From positions 1-64,000 of the forward strand of contig WIXG01000257.1 of assembly GCA_009869945.1 (NCBI GenBank): a DNA stretch of 64,000 bases, read 5' to 3'. Source of the DNA: Mesaphorura yosii. Lineage: Eukaryota; Arthropoda; Collembola; Poduromorpha; Tullbergiidae. A model generated the notes under the pieces. The model saw nothing but the letters and a program-made list of their open reading frames with translations. It had not been told where the DNA came from and searched no databases. The position numbers were made by a program, and so were the translations under genes. Below, piece by piece: positions 51,649 through 64,000 of this stretch. Positions within the stretch are counted from its first letter, which is position 1; each line of letters starts with the position of its first letter.

Positions 51649-54600
51649 GCTTGCTGAAATGAAATATGTACCTGTTTAGTTTTTCACTGCTCACTACTGC
51701 TCACCAAACCTGAAGCAAACTAGCACATAAATCGAACCAAGCAAGTGGGAGTTATTGTATTGCGAATTGAATTGCGTTCCTGTTTGCGAATGTATTGTAT
51801 AATTTCTTGTACTTTGTACTGCCTGCAACTGCTCAAATGTGCCGCTGTTTCTGATTCCGATTCTATGCCGCCGTGGCGGTGGCGTGGAGCTGAACAACGG
51901 AGAATGATGAAGCATAACATAAATTACAAGTGCCATGATTTATTCTTAATGCGTGTACGGCAACTGGCAACCTTTCTCCTCAGTTAGCCACCGTGTTTTA
52001 CGCAGCTCGGGTCGGGTTACGCCACGACCACGGCTGCTGAGATGCGAAATTAGAATGAATTGGTTTCATCAACACAACAGAAAACCCATTTGCCAAAATA
52101 AATGGCCACATTTCGTTTTGCTGCTGCTGCTGCCTACTTGTCTAAAGTTTCTTTTGCTTCGGCCTTGCTGGCCTTGATCCTTCCTTGTAACGCGTGCGAT
52201 GCGAGAGTGAGGCTGAAATGAATTGAAATTAATTCTGATCATTTGCTTTTACTTTTGTTTCCGAATCGCCATCGCCTCTCTCGCTTTCTCAGCTAATGTG
52301 TTGCTTTGTAATTGAATTACTGGAAATAATACGATAAATATCAATAAAAGATGAAATCCAGTTCATAGCAGAGCTCGAGTGCAGTTTAATTTGTGCATAA
52401 TTGATTTATACGTTTTTAAGCCCACTCAGGCCTTGTCTGAGCTAGGATTATGCAACTTGAAACGAAGTTTTCCACTGCCAATGCCACGTGGAAAGCTCCT
52501 CAACAGAAAATTTAATCCCCATCCAGCATTGTTCTTCATTCCTGCTGCTGCCAGTGAAGTGTTTATCTCTATTGTGATGAATTCAAGTGCCCGAGCACGG
52601 GTTTTAATTAAGGCGTCCTTCCAAAACAGTTTCTGAGTAGAAAACTCAGAAACTTCTGAAATCTTGGACTTCGGACTCGAAACTCGTGACTGGTGAAAGT
52701 TATGAAGAAATCCTGTAAGTTTTCGTCTCCGCCAGCCATTAAGCATGGCGTCGTTCGTTGAGTTGAGGCTTTGCATCATGACAATAGTTCGCAATTCATC
52801 TTCGTATGAAGCCATTTTCATGCAGATCGTCGCTGCCTGAAGAATTGAAACTCGTGATTGCTCGTGTTCGTAAATTACCTACACCTCGCTCGGATTTGAC
52901 GTTGAATGCAGGAAGAATAAGAATAAACAAGTTGTGTGGCTTCTCTGGAAGCAAGCTCGAGTTCGAGTTCAGAAATTAAGTTCAGCTTGTAACCTGGTGA
53001 AAGTTGGGAGAGTTGAGTTCTTGGTTCAATTTTTTTGTTCTCTCGCATTTCTGAGGGTTCATTCTTTTTACGTTTCGAGTCGCAGACAGAGTAATTGCGA
53101 CATTGTATGCATTTCCAAGTAAATGAGGCAGAAAATGCGAGAGCGAACCGAAAGCCGGGTCAGGTCGCGGATTAATGGCTACGGGCTGTGACCTTGTCTC
53201 GTCCAGTTCCTCGGATTTAGGATGCATCGCAATTAAGGAATAAACTCAACGAGCATGGAAAAACGGAAATGAAGGCACAGGCAGCGGTCTAAGACGAAAG
53301 CGAAAGCTATCAACAGGCACCCCGTTTTCGTCGCGATAGGAAAAGTTTCAAGCTCGTGAATGAAAGCAGTTAAACTACATTGAAGTCGATTCCAGGGACA
53401 AAGCAGCACAGCCCATTTCAAAGACGTTCAATAGCCGTAATTAGGAATTAAGGCCGTAAGATCTCCGGCCGCTGCTGTGCGACATGAATCGCCGTCGTAG
53501 TCGCTGTCTTTTTATTCGCCATTAAAATAACATCACATGAATAAAGAGGATTCATTTTAGAGTCTCTCAACTCAACCCGTTCGCGTACGCCCAATTTTAT
53601 CCACATTACGAAGAGTCGAATAACGAAGATGTAGCAGGATGTAGTGTGTGATGTGGCGTAGCAGAATATAGGAACATAATGACTTGACATAAGACTTCAT
53701 TAGCCATTAAGTTTTGGTCGTGTCTTTCAAAAATGCTCCAAGCGCAAAGCCGGCAAAGCTTTCTCCAAAGTAAAGCGCGCGTTACGCACGGGACAAGCAA
53801 AGGAATGGATGGCTAATAAGTTGGACGACTGTATTTATGAACTGGTTGGAAACAATTTAGGCCTAATACGATAATAACAAGTTGCCCACGACGGGACGGC
53901 GGCGTTTCGAGGGACATCCGGTCCGGCAACAACGGGACTTGGAGAAAAGGGAAGTAAAAAGCTGCCTTTAGCTGCCAAATCTCGTGATTTTCTTCTTGGT
54001 CTTCTTTTTCTCCAAATTGGAAATTATCAACAAGTAACGTAAACAGTAAAATGTAAACGTAAACCCAAACCGTGACCGACAATTAGCGTCTACTTTACCA
54101 AGGATAAATGAAGAAAGTGTGAACATGCCCATAAATTTGAGTGGACAAGGAAATTGGTTCGGCTCCAGCAGCCATTTCTTGCAGAAGGCGCCTTGCCTTG
54201 CCTTCTGCGTCCGTACCCATTGTTTTGCAAAATAAACCGGCCATTGTTTTCTGGTATCTGGAAAAGGCTACGCCTTTATCTTAATTGTGGCCAGCGTGTC
54301 GTGCAGTGCAATCGTGAACAAACTTCTGGACAAAAGAAGTCGCAGTCTCAGTCGTGAAATGGAAGCCTGCTCTAATTTATTGGCCGATATTTAAGATTGT
54401 GTTAACAAGACCCCTGCCGTTCTTCGTGCAGTGCATCCAACTCTTAAGAAGAAGTTGACGCAAGACGCAAGATGTTTCATGCTTGGTTCTGCGAGCAATA
54501 ACCAGGATCAGGGATTAGTTGGTTCCATGTTCATAAGTCGCCATTGCCACGCGGCAGCTTTTGTGAAGTGAGTCGTGAGTCTAAAGTTTTTGTGGTATGG

Positions 54601-57600
54601 TTTCTCTCGCTTAATTTTCGTGTTCTTATTCTTTAAGATAAATAGAACAAGCTGTCCCACGACCGCAGCCGCAGCCTCCTCACCTTTTACTTGCTTTAGG
54701 TTTACTTCTTTATTATGGAAACAATGTGCAAATACGTACTTTAGTCTTCATCTCACGGACGCAGAATGCAGAAGAACGATAAACCTCAAGTTTAATCCTA
54801 TTTTATCGGGAGTTAAGAATCTCGTGTTCATGCGTAATATGTCAGCTCGTTCTTCTAGTTTCTAGATAATACACTCCACTCGCCATGCCACGCCACGGCA
54901 CTCGTGTATCGGATGAGGAAAAGTTTTCGTGTCGTGCTTTCCTTGCCTTCCCATTTTTAAACTTCCGAAAACTCCAAGAAAACTTCCTCGCACTCGGCCC
55001 GGCCTGTACGTTCAAGTTTCTTTGTTACTTGAAGAGATCTGTGTAATTTGAGAGCAGGAGTCAAAAATGCGAGAACGAGCACGGGCGCAGAAAACAAGCA
55101 GAAACAAGCAGAGAAAGGAACAAAGTTCAAAGAGCTGCCTGCTGCCTGCTGCCGGTTTCTTTGAAGATGAAAGAATTACGATTAGAGAGAGAGTTTCTGA
55201 ATTGAGAATTGAGCGAGGAGATCGACTCGATTACATTCACATTCGCCGTCTTGCTGCTTGGATTGGCTTCGCCTTCACTGGATTTAACTTCAGTTTGAGT
55301 GCACGCTTAATTTGTTACAATCCTTTCTGCAATTTACCATATTTCTAGGCTCAATAAAGTGATGCAAGATTACGATTACTGGATTAGACTAAATTACTAC
55401 TGAATTACTGAATTGTAAGCAGCAGCAGAACTTGACTGGCTTGTCTTTTGATGGACTGGAATTTTGCCACGTGCACCTGAAAAATTCTCTTCTTTCATTC
55501 TAAATCTGCGCAGTTGAATTTCTGAATCTGTAGTCAAGGAGCAGCAGCAAAGCCAGGTATAATAAAAGACATTAAGCACTTAAAGTGGAAATTCAAAAGA
55601 ATCGAGTACTTGAATTTTGAAGCCAAATTCCACGTCCGTCGAGTACTCAAATTTCAAATGACTCAGCTCCGGAAAGTGAAGATTTTTTTTCAAACTCAAT
55701 TGCTTCGCTTGAGTAGTGTTTCGAGTATCAATTTCGTGCATGAGAGAAGACGCACGTGTACGAATGTCAAATGCTGCACGAGCCGCTCGGCCATAAGAAA
55801 GCCCAACATGAACGTGCCATTCCAGTTTTTTGTTCTATTACAGCAGCGGTTTTTAATTTTTCAGGCAAAGAACTGACAACAGAAGCCTAAATTCAGGCTT
55901 CAGACTCGTCCAGCTTCAGCGTTAATTTTACCGACATCACAGCCGCTAACAGCAGGAGTCAACGCACGAACGACGGCGCTGCTTCACAAAAGATCGTCCG
56001 CACGTCCGAGTGTGCGATGAAAAACGAAGTGCGCAGAAGGCAACAAAAGTTAAGCCCGCAGTGAAAGGCAGGATTAAATCGGCAAAGTAAAATTAGACGA
56101 GAACAACTCTTTTTGCGTTGAAAAAATCACAAAATCTCGTCCTCCTCCTCGTCGTCGCTGCAAACACAAAGAACAAATAATAAAAGTTGGTGGCTTGGCT
56201 TGGCCGCTTGGCTAATGGCTCATTCCATTCTACAGCTCTGGGGAATAAAATGCCAGCTCAGTTTGCTTTCACCGCGTACACAATTATTAATTTTTCGCAC
56301 ATAAATGTCATGTTCACTTCCCCCACTGCGAATTATGGTTGACATTATTATCACGATTAATCCACAAAATATTACTCAAATGCCAAAAACTAAAGGCCTT
56401 GCCATTATTGCGATGTGGACGTGGAAGTGGAGGAAAAAGACATTTGCAAGTTAAATCCGCCGGATTCTGGGTTTTTGATGAATATTTGAAAAGTTTGCAC
56501 TCTTTTGTCCACTGCGCGTACAGGAAGCTTAGGCAACTTAGTCTGAGCGGTCAACAGTAAATAATGAGTCAGTACATCATTATGACACTTGTCCGAGCCC
56601 AAATTCGTCCGAGTTGCTCCTCGCAAGAGTTTGTAGAGGACAATTCCAGGAAGAGGCAGGGAAATTAAAGTTGTTGAAGTGAACAACCCAGATGACATTT
56701 GTATTCGAGTGCTCCAGAAAACTTTCCATTGGAGATCCGGGCCGAGTGCCTTCAAATTCCGTATTCGGCTTGCTGAGCACGAAAAGAATGAATGAATGGT
56801 TCAGTGAGTCTAGCACGAAGAATTTGCATTTGCATAGCAGCCCGCTAAGCTCCTTCCACAAATAATTGCAATTGCAATGGGTGACAAAATCCAAGACAAA
56901 TTCGATAATTTATTGAGTTGTCACCGGTCAAGGCAAGCCAAGGGCAAATGTTAACTATAAAACCATAAAAAGACCGTAGGCGAATAACTTCCTTGAATAC
57001 AAATGTATAAATGTGCATGCAAAGTGAGCGAGCATTGAATTGGTTGGTGAAAGCGGAGAAAAAGTGAAAGCAACAATTCAGAGTAGAAAATCCGACTCTC
57101 GTGGTAATGGTTATTGAATTCTGTGGCAGTGCAGAAATGGCTGGCGTTGGCGTGGCGTGTTTTGCGTGTGAAGCAGCAGCAGGTGGCTCGGCCTCGATTT
57201 AAATCTACAGAAGGCGAAGAAAAGAAAGTTTACAGCAGGCGCAGGCAAGCAAATCGTCAGAAACAAATGGAGCGGTAGCGCCCGCAGTCAGTAAGCACCA
57301 AGGAGAAATAAATCGTTTTTGGACAACCGAAACTCGACCGAATCTGAAACTGAAACGCAGAAGCTTTAAATCTAGGGATAAAACGCACGAAAGCCAAAAA
57401 GCTCGTGCTTTTTCTTGCTCTTCTCTTCTTTCGCTTGTTTCTAAAATTTACTTGTTATTGAAAACGATTTATGCGATGGAGCGCAGCGCTCTGTCTTGTG
57501 ATCTTCATCGACGTTGTGCCGACCTCAATTATGCAAATATGCCCGAATCGAAATTGGTGTGCAACCGACAACCGACAACTTAACCGCTCGACAGACTCAA

Positions 57601-59501
57601 CAGCTTGAAGCAATCAAGATCCGAGTTTGAATCTGGGGTTTGGGATTACGACAGATTGATAAATTGGTGCTGACTGCCAGCCTTGGCTGCGCGATGGTAA
57701 GAAATCTTCTGTTGTATATCACCGCAAGGATCTTCAGCTAGGCGGTGGTGGTAGTTGTCATTTGTACTAAAAATCCACGTCTGAAGTGTTTTTTCAATTA
57801 CGGAAGGCGACAAAACTGAAAACACCTGTCTAAGCGGTGACAAATTAAATTTCTTTTGAGCTTTGACTCTTTCTGTTCGAGTTTTTGATTTTTATCACAG
57901 ATAAAATTAGATGGCTCATCAATGCGGCGTGAAAGCCGAAGGCGGGAAATAAACAATTTAGAAACAGACCCGCACCGCAAGCATCCGCGTCCACGTCTTT
58001 GCTCGTTTATAAAAAGTGCACTTATTTGTAGCAGCAATTATGATTAAATCTAAGCGTCCACAACTCAGAACTCACGCCAAAGCTGATCCGATACGTGTCG
58101 TGAAACGAAACCTACTGAAAGCATTTGTAAGTAACTTCTCAGACGTGGAGAGGAAAAGCAAAGCAGTAAATAAATCGTTAAGTGTAAGCAAGTAAAGAAG
58201 TTCAGAAGTAAACGAGACTTGATGAAAAATGAAGAAGCTTATTTCTTGCTTCGGTGGCTCCTCCAGTCGCAACAGCAGCAGCAGCACTTCATTTCATCAT
58301 TCTCGTATTCTTATTCGCAATGTAAGGCACGGGTTCGTATTCGCGATTCGCCACTCGGTCAAATGGATTTTATTGATTTCCAGACCAGAACTGCTTGCTT
58401 CACCAACGCAAAGAAACGAAACGAAAAGCAATAACATCGACATCGACAACCGACAATGGGAATCGGAGAAAAGAAAAGAGAGCCCCTGCACTGAATCAAC
58501 AATCATTTCTCATTAAGTGAAAGCAGAAAGCAGGAGGAGGATGGCTGCATGGCAGGCAGGCATAAACCATCAACATCAACAATTTTGTATACTGCGGGCC
58601 ACGAAGAAATGTGCTGGAAAATGAGAAAAGGAAGGTTCATTCATACTTTAATGGAGGATCTCTAAATTTTGGGTTAACGAGACGCAGCACGCGGACGCGG
58701 GCGGCCTGCACGCCTGGAATTCGATCAGCCAGCCAGCGTCGTCCGAGCCGGAGCCGCGCCGCAGATCGTAAATGACTTCACTTCCCTCAAATCCAATTTT
58801 CTCAACGAGGTTTCGCCGTACGAACGTGATTTGGGAAAACGACAAGTGCTATGATCCGATAAGGACGGTTGCATGCCGTGTTTCCTGCTGGGTGTCTTGC
58901 TCAAGGTCAAATAGTAACAGTAACTGAGCCATTCCCTATTCAGTGCAATGTGATTCATAATTTCAGGAGGAACACTCACCAAAGTGAAAGTGATTGTGAA
59001 AGAAATATGAAACTGCACAGCGAATAAGGACTCGCGACTCCAGATGCTTTACACAGTCTGCCGAGTCATCATGCCCGTAAATCATGGTATTGAGTTGTCG
59101 CCGTCGCCGCCGCTGTCACAATAAAAAGAGAAAAATGAAGATGTTTGTGGTGATGCTCATTGAAAGGAGTGCTTGGCTTGACTCGGCGGCTTGACTGGAA
59201 AGGAAACGAAGCGATTAGTATCATGGCGACATTTCTAATATAAGAACAGCCTGAGCGATGATCGTGGTCGTTCGTAATTAATATCTGCGTACAATAACCT
59301 TGGAAATAATCCGGTGACGGCCGTGGTTCCGAATTTCATTGAATTCTGCGCCTGCCCGCGAGTAGAATCTTTTCAAAACGAGTCGTATTTGGATTTGGAT
59401 GGGTTCAGCAGTTCAGCTACGGCTGGATTCAAGAACAGAGGCTTGGCTTCAGGCGAAGAATGTTTTGTCTCAACTCGAGTTGATTCAGCAGACAATGGAC
59501 A

Positions 59502-60195
59502 ATGGCAGGCTGGAGTACAATTGTAAGACTGACTGTGGTCCAACGTCTTTTAAGTCCCAAGTCGATAGTCGCTGGCACGCAATTACTTCCAGTGTTTATT
59601 TAGGGCCATGAATTACTCGTACTCAGCTACATGTCACTGCTGAACGCGTTGGCGCTGGTATTTCTATCTTTTTTCGACCTCCAACGTCCTGTACCGGTTG
59701 CAATCTTACTGCTGTGTCTCTCCGCTTTCTTGGCCGGCTATATGAATGATGTCCAGTTTGGTTCGATTGCGACGACCCTCGACTACTTGGTAATATAACA
59801 GTTCCTCGGCTCATTTGAACTTGACATGATTGTGCATTTTGATTGCAGTTTGGCTTGCTGACGAGCCTCTGCTTGTGTGGCGTCCCCGTGCTATGCCCAT
59901 CACGCTGATGGGCTCCACGGAAATCGTGTCTGGGTCGAGCGTGCAGTGGTCGTGGACGCTAGTCTCAAATATAGTTACAATTGACATCTGGTTGCTGAAG
60001 ATCGGCCTGGGGAACCGGGGATCCTTGCAGATGTATACGGTGTTGTGCTGCGGGTGCATCTTCCTCCAGTCTATGATTCGGAAAGTTATGAATCTCGTCG
60101 TTTGTGTGTATAAAATCTTCTCCACTACCATCGACATGATGCTGATGCGGACCACCGCCACTGCCGGCGCAGATCCTAGTAAAAATCCAGATTGA
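59502..60195 (+). pseudogene. Small multi-pass membrane protein, copy 1, apparent frameshift in exon 3
   Basis: Exons 59502-59522 (MAGWSTI), 59604-59789 (GHELLVLSYM...) and 59849-60195 have the same sizes and phase-0 junctions as copy 2 at 62208. Exon 2 encodes two hydrophobic segments. Exon 3 starts in frame with LLTSLCLCGVPVLC, which matches copy 2 (TNAVCAVLALLIPVFVC), but then meets TGA at 59906. The matching continuation (PITLMGSTEIV, against TISLFGLANAE) is in another frame, open to 60195. One missing base near 59891-59898 explains this. Alternatively a weak acceptor ending at 59865 (GAG) skips the first part and gives 178 residues, replacing a membrane segment with an Arg-containing one. 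It is a recent pseudogene, a read error or a variant splice form. I do not recognise the family. Confidence 0.6.
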
Positions 60196-60219
60196 TGAAG
60201 TTCGTCTTTGCAAAGTATT

Positions 60220-60225
60220 AATAAA
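60220..60225 (+). other. Polyadenylation signal of copy 1
   Basis: AATAAA 25 bases after the last stop. Its close position suggests copy 1 is, or recently was, an expressed gene. Confidence 0.55.
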
Positions 60226-60229
60226 CTTG

Positions 60230-62134
60230 CCCTTTCTTGTCTGATGAGTGATATTGACGGAGAGCCTAAAATAGCGTGCCTCCACTAAAAATACGCCAGA
60301 TCTGTCGGGCAGGTTTTCTGTCTTCTGTCTTCAAAGTTTCGTGATGGTTGTTGAATGAATTTCTAAAAATAAGCAATGTAATGCAAATGCTTTTTAGAAC
60401 GTCGCGCCGCCGTGAGTTTGAATGAGCTCGAAACTATAAAGAAATATCAAAACAAATTGGATTGCGTTGAGATTTTCATCCGAAATGCAAACAAACACTT
60501 CACTTGGCAGTATAACGAGTCGATCAGCCCACATTGATCATATTTCAAAAATCCTCTCTTGAATATTCATCTTTGTCCTTTGACCACGCTCAGTTGTTGT
60601 GGAGAGTGAAAGAACTTGAAACTCCGAACACTGCGGGCGCTGCCGGCTTGTACATTGTAATTGAACTACAGCTTGCAGGGTGAAGGTTAGCCAACCAACT
60701 AACGAGAGATTTGGTGACTGGGGACGTTTCCCAAAAGAATCCCGATTCGGTTTCGTGTCCCGGTTCTCAGTATCCTGCGTCGCGTCGACCCTGAAAGAGA
60801 GAAGAGAAGAAAGCATAAATAAGAGAAAACAATCTTCGCCTGCCCGCTCGGCTGTCGATTCACTCTTACTTTCATCATCTCTTTTCTATTTACCCACTTT
60901 CCTGATGACTATTTACACTGCGCTGCGCGAGTTCCATTGTACATGCCAACCACGCAATCAGTTATGTACATAATGTAATATGCCCAGAGTACGCCTCGTT
61001 GTCGAAATTATTGCGTACTAACCACCAAGACACCTAAGACTCTAAGACGCTGAAGGAAGGAGAAACGATAGAAAGAGCGATCTTCATTTTCCATTTGCGA
61101 AACGCGAACGCTCAGCTCATCGAACGAAACAGCCCAGACTTGCATGAATTCATTTCAGGCAATATGAATATTGAACGACGACTGCCTGGAACTGGAAAAT
61201 CTTGCAGTCAACTTGTTCCAGCACCACTTAACTTCGGGATACTTTTTGCGTACTTGCAATTTACGAAAAGAAATGAAATGGCTTTGGTTTTTACAGGCGA
61301 ATTCCAGAATGAATGACATTCTAAATTCTGAAAGTTTCAGTTGAGAAATTGAAATGAAATAACTTCCTGGAACTTTAACCGGGTTGATGGTTTATAATAG
61401 TGCGAACAAGTCTCAAAGACATTAATCGTCCATAGTTTTAATGTATTCTAATGGTTTTTCCTACTACCATACCCAATTCTTTAAAAAGGTACGCGTTCGT
61501 CTTCAAGCTGTGTCAAGCGCGTAGCGATCGAGTTGGTTGACTTGCTGGTTAATCATGATTTTGTTTGGCGTGAACTGTGAACTCATCCTTGGATTCATAA
61601 GTTTAACTGGAGTAATTACTGGAACTTTACTGTGGAATTAATCAAGCTGCTGCTGCCGTTACCTCCCCCTGGAGATTTGACGCATTGGAAACAAATGAAG
61701 AGAAATGCAGATGACGGATGACGCACGAGTCTTATTCCCTTGCGGGTTGCGATAATTAAGAAAGCAGAAGGCATAGACAGGCTTAAGCAGAAAATGCGAT
61801 CAATGATGGAAGAGGACACCTGCTGATCCTGCCGGATCATGGTGAGATATTTCTCTACAGCAGCATAGCAAAGCCAATAAAGTAATTGCAATAATGTCAT
61901 ATATGCTGGTTCAATTATTGTTTAATCGCACAGAATTCGCGCACCGACATCGGACTGGCGCCAACTGGAACTAGGACGTTGCTACAGAATTGAGCCAACC
62001 GATGGGAGCGCTAGTAAAATAATAAACATCGCAGCAGCTCGGCCGACCGACCCATAGTAATTATAACTACTACTGCTACTTAGTAAGATAGTTCTACTTC
62101 TATTGACTGACCTGTGGAATTGCCAAACTGTCAG
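60230..62134. other. Intergenic between the two membrane-protein copies
   Basis: No third copy of the family is seen here. A 94-codon minus-strand frame (about 61900-61616) begins with a hydrophobic stretch, but it has no splice context or recognisable domain, so I do not call it. Confidence 0.45.
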
Positions 62135-62221
62135 ATGCCATTTCACCAAAAAATTAGCAACGGCAGTGGCACAGGAGACGACCTCATCCATCTTGCAGAA
62201 GTCCATCATGACTTGGAATGA
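62135..62221 (+). CDS. Overlapping upstream ORF of copy 2, 28 codons
   Basis: An ATG at 62135 opens 28 codons that end at TGA 62219-62221, overlapping the proposed start codon of copy 2 (62208) in another frame. If it is in the mature leader it would compete with the main start. Transcription may instead begin downstream of it. No homology is visible. Confidence 0.25.
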   Translation: MPFHQKISNGSGTGDDLIHLAEVHHDLE

Positions 62222-62870
62222 AACAATCGTAAGTTTTGCATATTTTCAGTTTTGACTCTGGCTGGTTAGCAAGGCTGGTCTTGTTCAGTTAATTGCTGAT
62301 GAAACGAATGCAGTAATGCGGTTTGGTTGTAGGCGCATGAGTTGTTCACGCTATTGTGGCTTACGCCCGTCTTCTTCTTCCTCCTCTCAGTTCTGGAGTC
62401 GCTGAACCTCTCCGATACAATCCTCTGGCCCGTGCTCCTCCTCTCGACTCTGGTAACCATTGTTGGAGATGATGACAATTACGAAGAGACGCCCTCAATC
62501 TACATGCAACTCGTAAGAATTTTACTGCGATTTCGATCTCCTAACATTCATTTCATTCGAACTCGAAACTTGAAACAATGGACATCCTTTGCAGATTCGC
62601 TTCACGACCAACGCGGTCTGTGCAGTCCTTGCGTTATTAATCCCGGTCTTCGTCTGCGTCGTCGATGACAGCACGATCAGCCTGTTTGGACTCGCGAATG
62701 CAGAGCAGATTCGTCTGGTTTGCTACTACGGATGGATTGGACAGAAGATTATCAGTTTCGCCGGGTCTCTGTTCACTGCCAGCATTCTCCGATCTTCTGT
62801 CACGGGCCTGCACTTGATTGGAAAGCTTTGTCATTCAATTTGGCTACATTACAACGACGATCTTGAATAG
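62208..62870 (+). CDS. Small four-pass membrane protein, copy 2 (intact)
   Basis: Exons 62208-62228 (MTWNETI), 62333-62512 and 62595-62870, all joined in phase 0, give 158 residues. Hydrophobic segments lie at about 11-30, 36-52, 71-90 and 114-132, which suggests four membrane passes with short loops. An acidic GDDDNYEE stretch separates segments 2 and 3. There is no cleavable signal peptide and no motif of a family I know; the fold could recall tetraspan families such as MARVEL, but I see no diagnostic residue. The start rests on the match with copy 1: both begin with a seven-codon exon ending in TI and continue with (A/G)HEL. Shared exon sizes and phases show tandem duplication. Function unknown. 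No AATAAA lies close downstream. Confidence 0.65.
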
Positions 62871-64000
62871 ACCCGCACAAATTATTGGACGTCAATACCA
62901 TCCTCTGACACTCTGACATTTTATTACGTATTCAGTTTTCCTCCGACACGACACAGCAACGATAAAATTAATCGAATTTCAGGTTCTGAGTAATTTCCTG
63001 CCTCCTTCCATTCCACGGCCACGGTGACTTCAGCGTGGAGCAAATTGTCATTTTTCATTTTCATCAGCTGAGAACGTGCTCTCTGGCTTTCTGCGTACAC
63101 GGGACAGATGAAATTGATATCTTCACTCAACACCAACACGAGACAAGTCATACCAGCATCGAGCATGGCGCGGCACTGGCAGGAACGAGGTGATGTTTGG
63201 ATAGAAACAAATTGCCTCGAAAGTTGTATTCCCCAGCCACAGCCACAGCCAGCCAGCATGATATTGAAAATACATCTTGGCCTGGCTACCACTTTCCACT
63301 TTCCTTCAAAGTTTCAATTTCCATTTAATTGAAAATTGAAATATAACCAGAGCACAAAGGAAGAGCGACGAAGGTGAGGTGACAGCTCAGCCCACACGAC
63401 CATCGACCATCACATCACCATCGCACGACTCGACGCGCACCTGCCGCCTGCCACTTTCGCTTTCGTGGCCCAGAATTCTTTCTCCTACGAATGGAAACTC
63501 TCCCGAGAAGATTGAAGGGAAGTTTTCCCAACTTTATTAAATTGCAATAATTTCAATTACAAATTCAGAGTTCAGGTGAGCCCGTGAATCAGGCGATGGA
63601 AAGTCCTTTTGGAACGGGTTGCTTTTTCTGTTGACGCTACCCATGAATTCAATGGGGTTTTTTGATAGTCAAAGATCATGGACTGTCTTATTACAAGAAA
63701 AGTGCGGAAAACCGATTTCCAGCCGTAGATCGTAGCCGATTTTCAAGTTTGTTCCATTTTGCTTTGCAAGTTTTATCGCACAACTTGTTTCATTGCCATT
63801 TGTTCATATCATTGAACTCAGGAGTTTGGAACCTTGAGAAACTTGAGTGATATTTATATTTTGTATTTTGTATGGTCGAGTCGAGTCTATAGTCTAGTAG
63901 ACTTGAGTCGAAGAAATTTGTACAATGCAATGTATATATTTATTTGCTACTATTGATACTCATCTCATTCTGCTATTGCAAACACAAAGTTTACAAATTA
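62871..64000. other. Downstream flank, no gene seen
   Basis: There are short open frames only. I looked for a further copy of the membrane family (an exon starting HEL, a TM pair, a phase-0 donor) and saw none before the window ends. Confidence 0.45.

Larger units (their letters stand above)
37220..59480. other. 22-kb region without a supported gene
   Basis: I looked on both strands for domains, splice-consistent exon chains and RNA genes and found none I can defend. The DNA is dense in dispersed words (GCGAATAGC, CAGGCAGG, GCCAAGCC, CACGACACG). Weak candidates are listed as findings: two linked frames at 51542-51447 and 48049-47882 (-), an exon-like frame at 50492-50118 (-), and two overlapping short frames at 44920-45152 (+). 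It could be intergenic DNA or the intron of a gene whose exons lie elsewhere. Confidence 0.5.

Noticed and set aside
52426..52835. 131-codon minus-strand frame preceded by a TTCAG acceptor
   Set aside because: The start looks exon-like (MASYEDELRTIVMMQ), but no donor follows where the sequence turns low-complexity and no partner exon was found.
61616..61900. 94-codon minus-strand frame starting MTLLQLLYWLCYAAV
   Set aside because: It looks protein-like at the start but has no homology, promoter or splice support, and unlike the flanking pair it does not share the HEL exon pattern.
1..64000. CRISPR arrays, operons, ribosome binding sites
   Set aside because: Spliced genes and polyadenylation signals show eukaryotic nuclear DNA. 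No regularly spaced repeats of CRISPR type are present.

Overview
The window is eukaryotic nuclear DNA from an animal, most likely an arthropod. Coding regions are split by GT-AG introns. Two genes have short introns of about 65 to 90 bases, while one receptor gene has introns from 0.6 to 8.5 kb. AATAAA signals follow several genes, and the recognisable proteins (a kinesin, an Ariadne-type ubiquitin ligase, a 5-HT7-type serotonin receptor) are animal proteins. The receptor resembles insect 5-HT7 receptors. I cannot name the species from sequence alone; a hexapod such as a springtail is a guess.

Layout. Bases 2-1027 are a non-autonomous hAT-like transposon. A TATA-type promoter near 1941 precedes a two-exon gene (2535-4085, +) for a 491-residue low-complexity protein. 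It has a CtBP-type motif at its N-terminus and one incomplete C2H2 finger near its C-terminus. Convergent to it, 10850-6140 (-) is an eleven-exon kinesin with an intact motor and a long low-complexity tail. After about 3 kb without a supported gene comes a complete Ariadne-1 (RBR E3 ligase, 14302-16094, +).

About 5 kb further on, the 5-HT7-type receptor (five coding exons, 21901-36572, +) fills 15 kb. Its first intron is 8.5 kb and carries a MITE-like element built on the motif CGATTGTCGAAA. From about 37.2 to 59.5 kb I find no gene I can support, only dispersed simple motifs and a few weak exon candidates. At 59.5-62.9 kb lie two tandem paralogous three-exon genes for small multi-pass membrane proteins of a family I do not recognise. 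The upstream copy seems to carry a one-base frameshift.

The genes do not form one pathway: nuclear regulation (finger protein, by inference), microtubule transport (kinesin), ubiquitin transfer (Ariadne) and amine signalling (receptor) are simply neighbours. All exon models were spliced by hand from reading frame, GT-AG sites and phase. The kinesin, Ariadne and receptor models close in frame at every junction and are reliable apart from the alternatives noted. The finger gene and the membrane pair also close in frame, but their identity is open.
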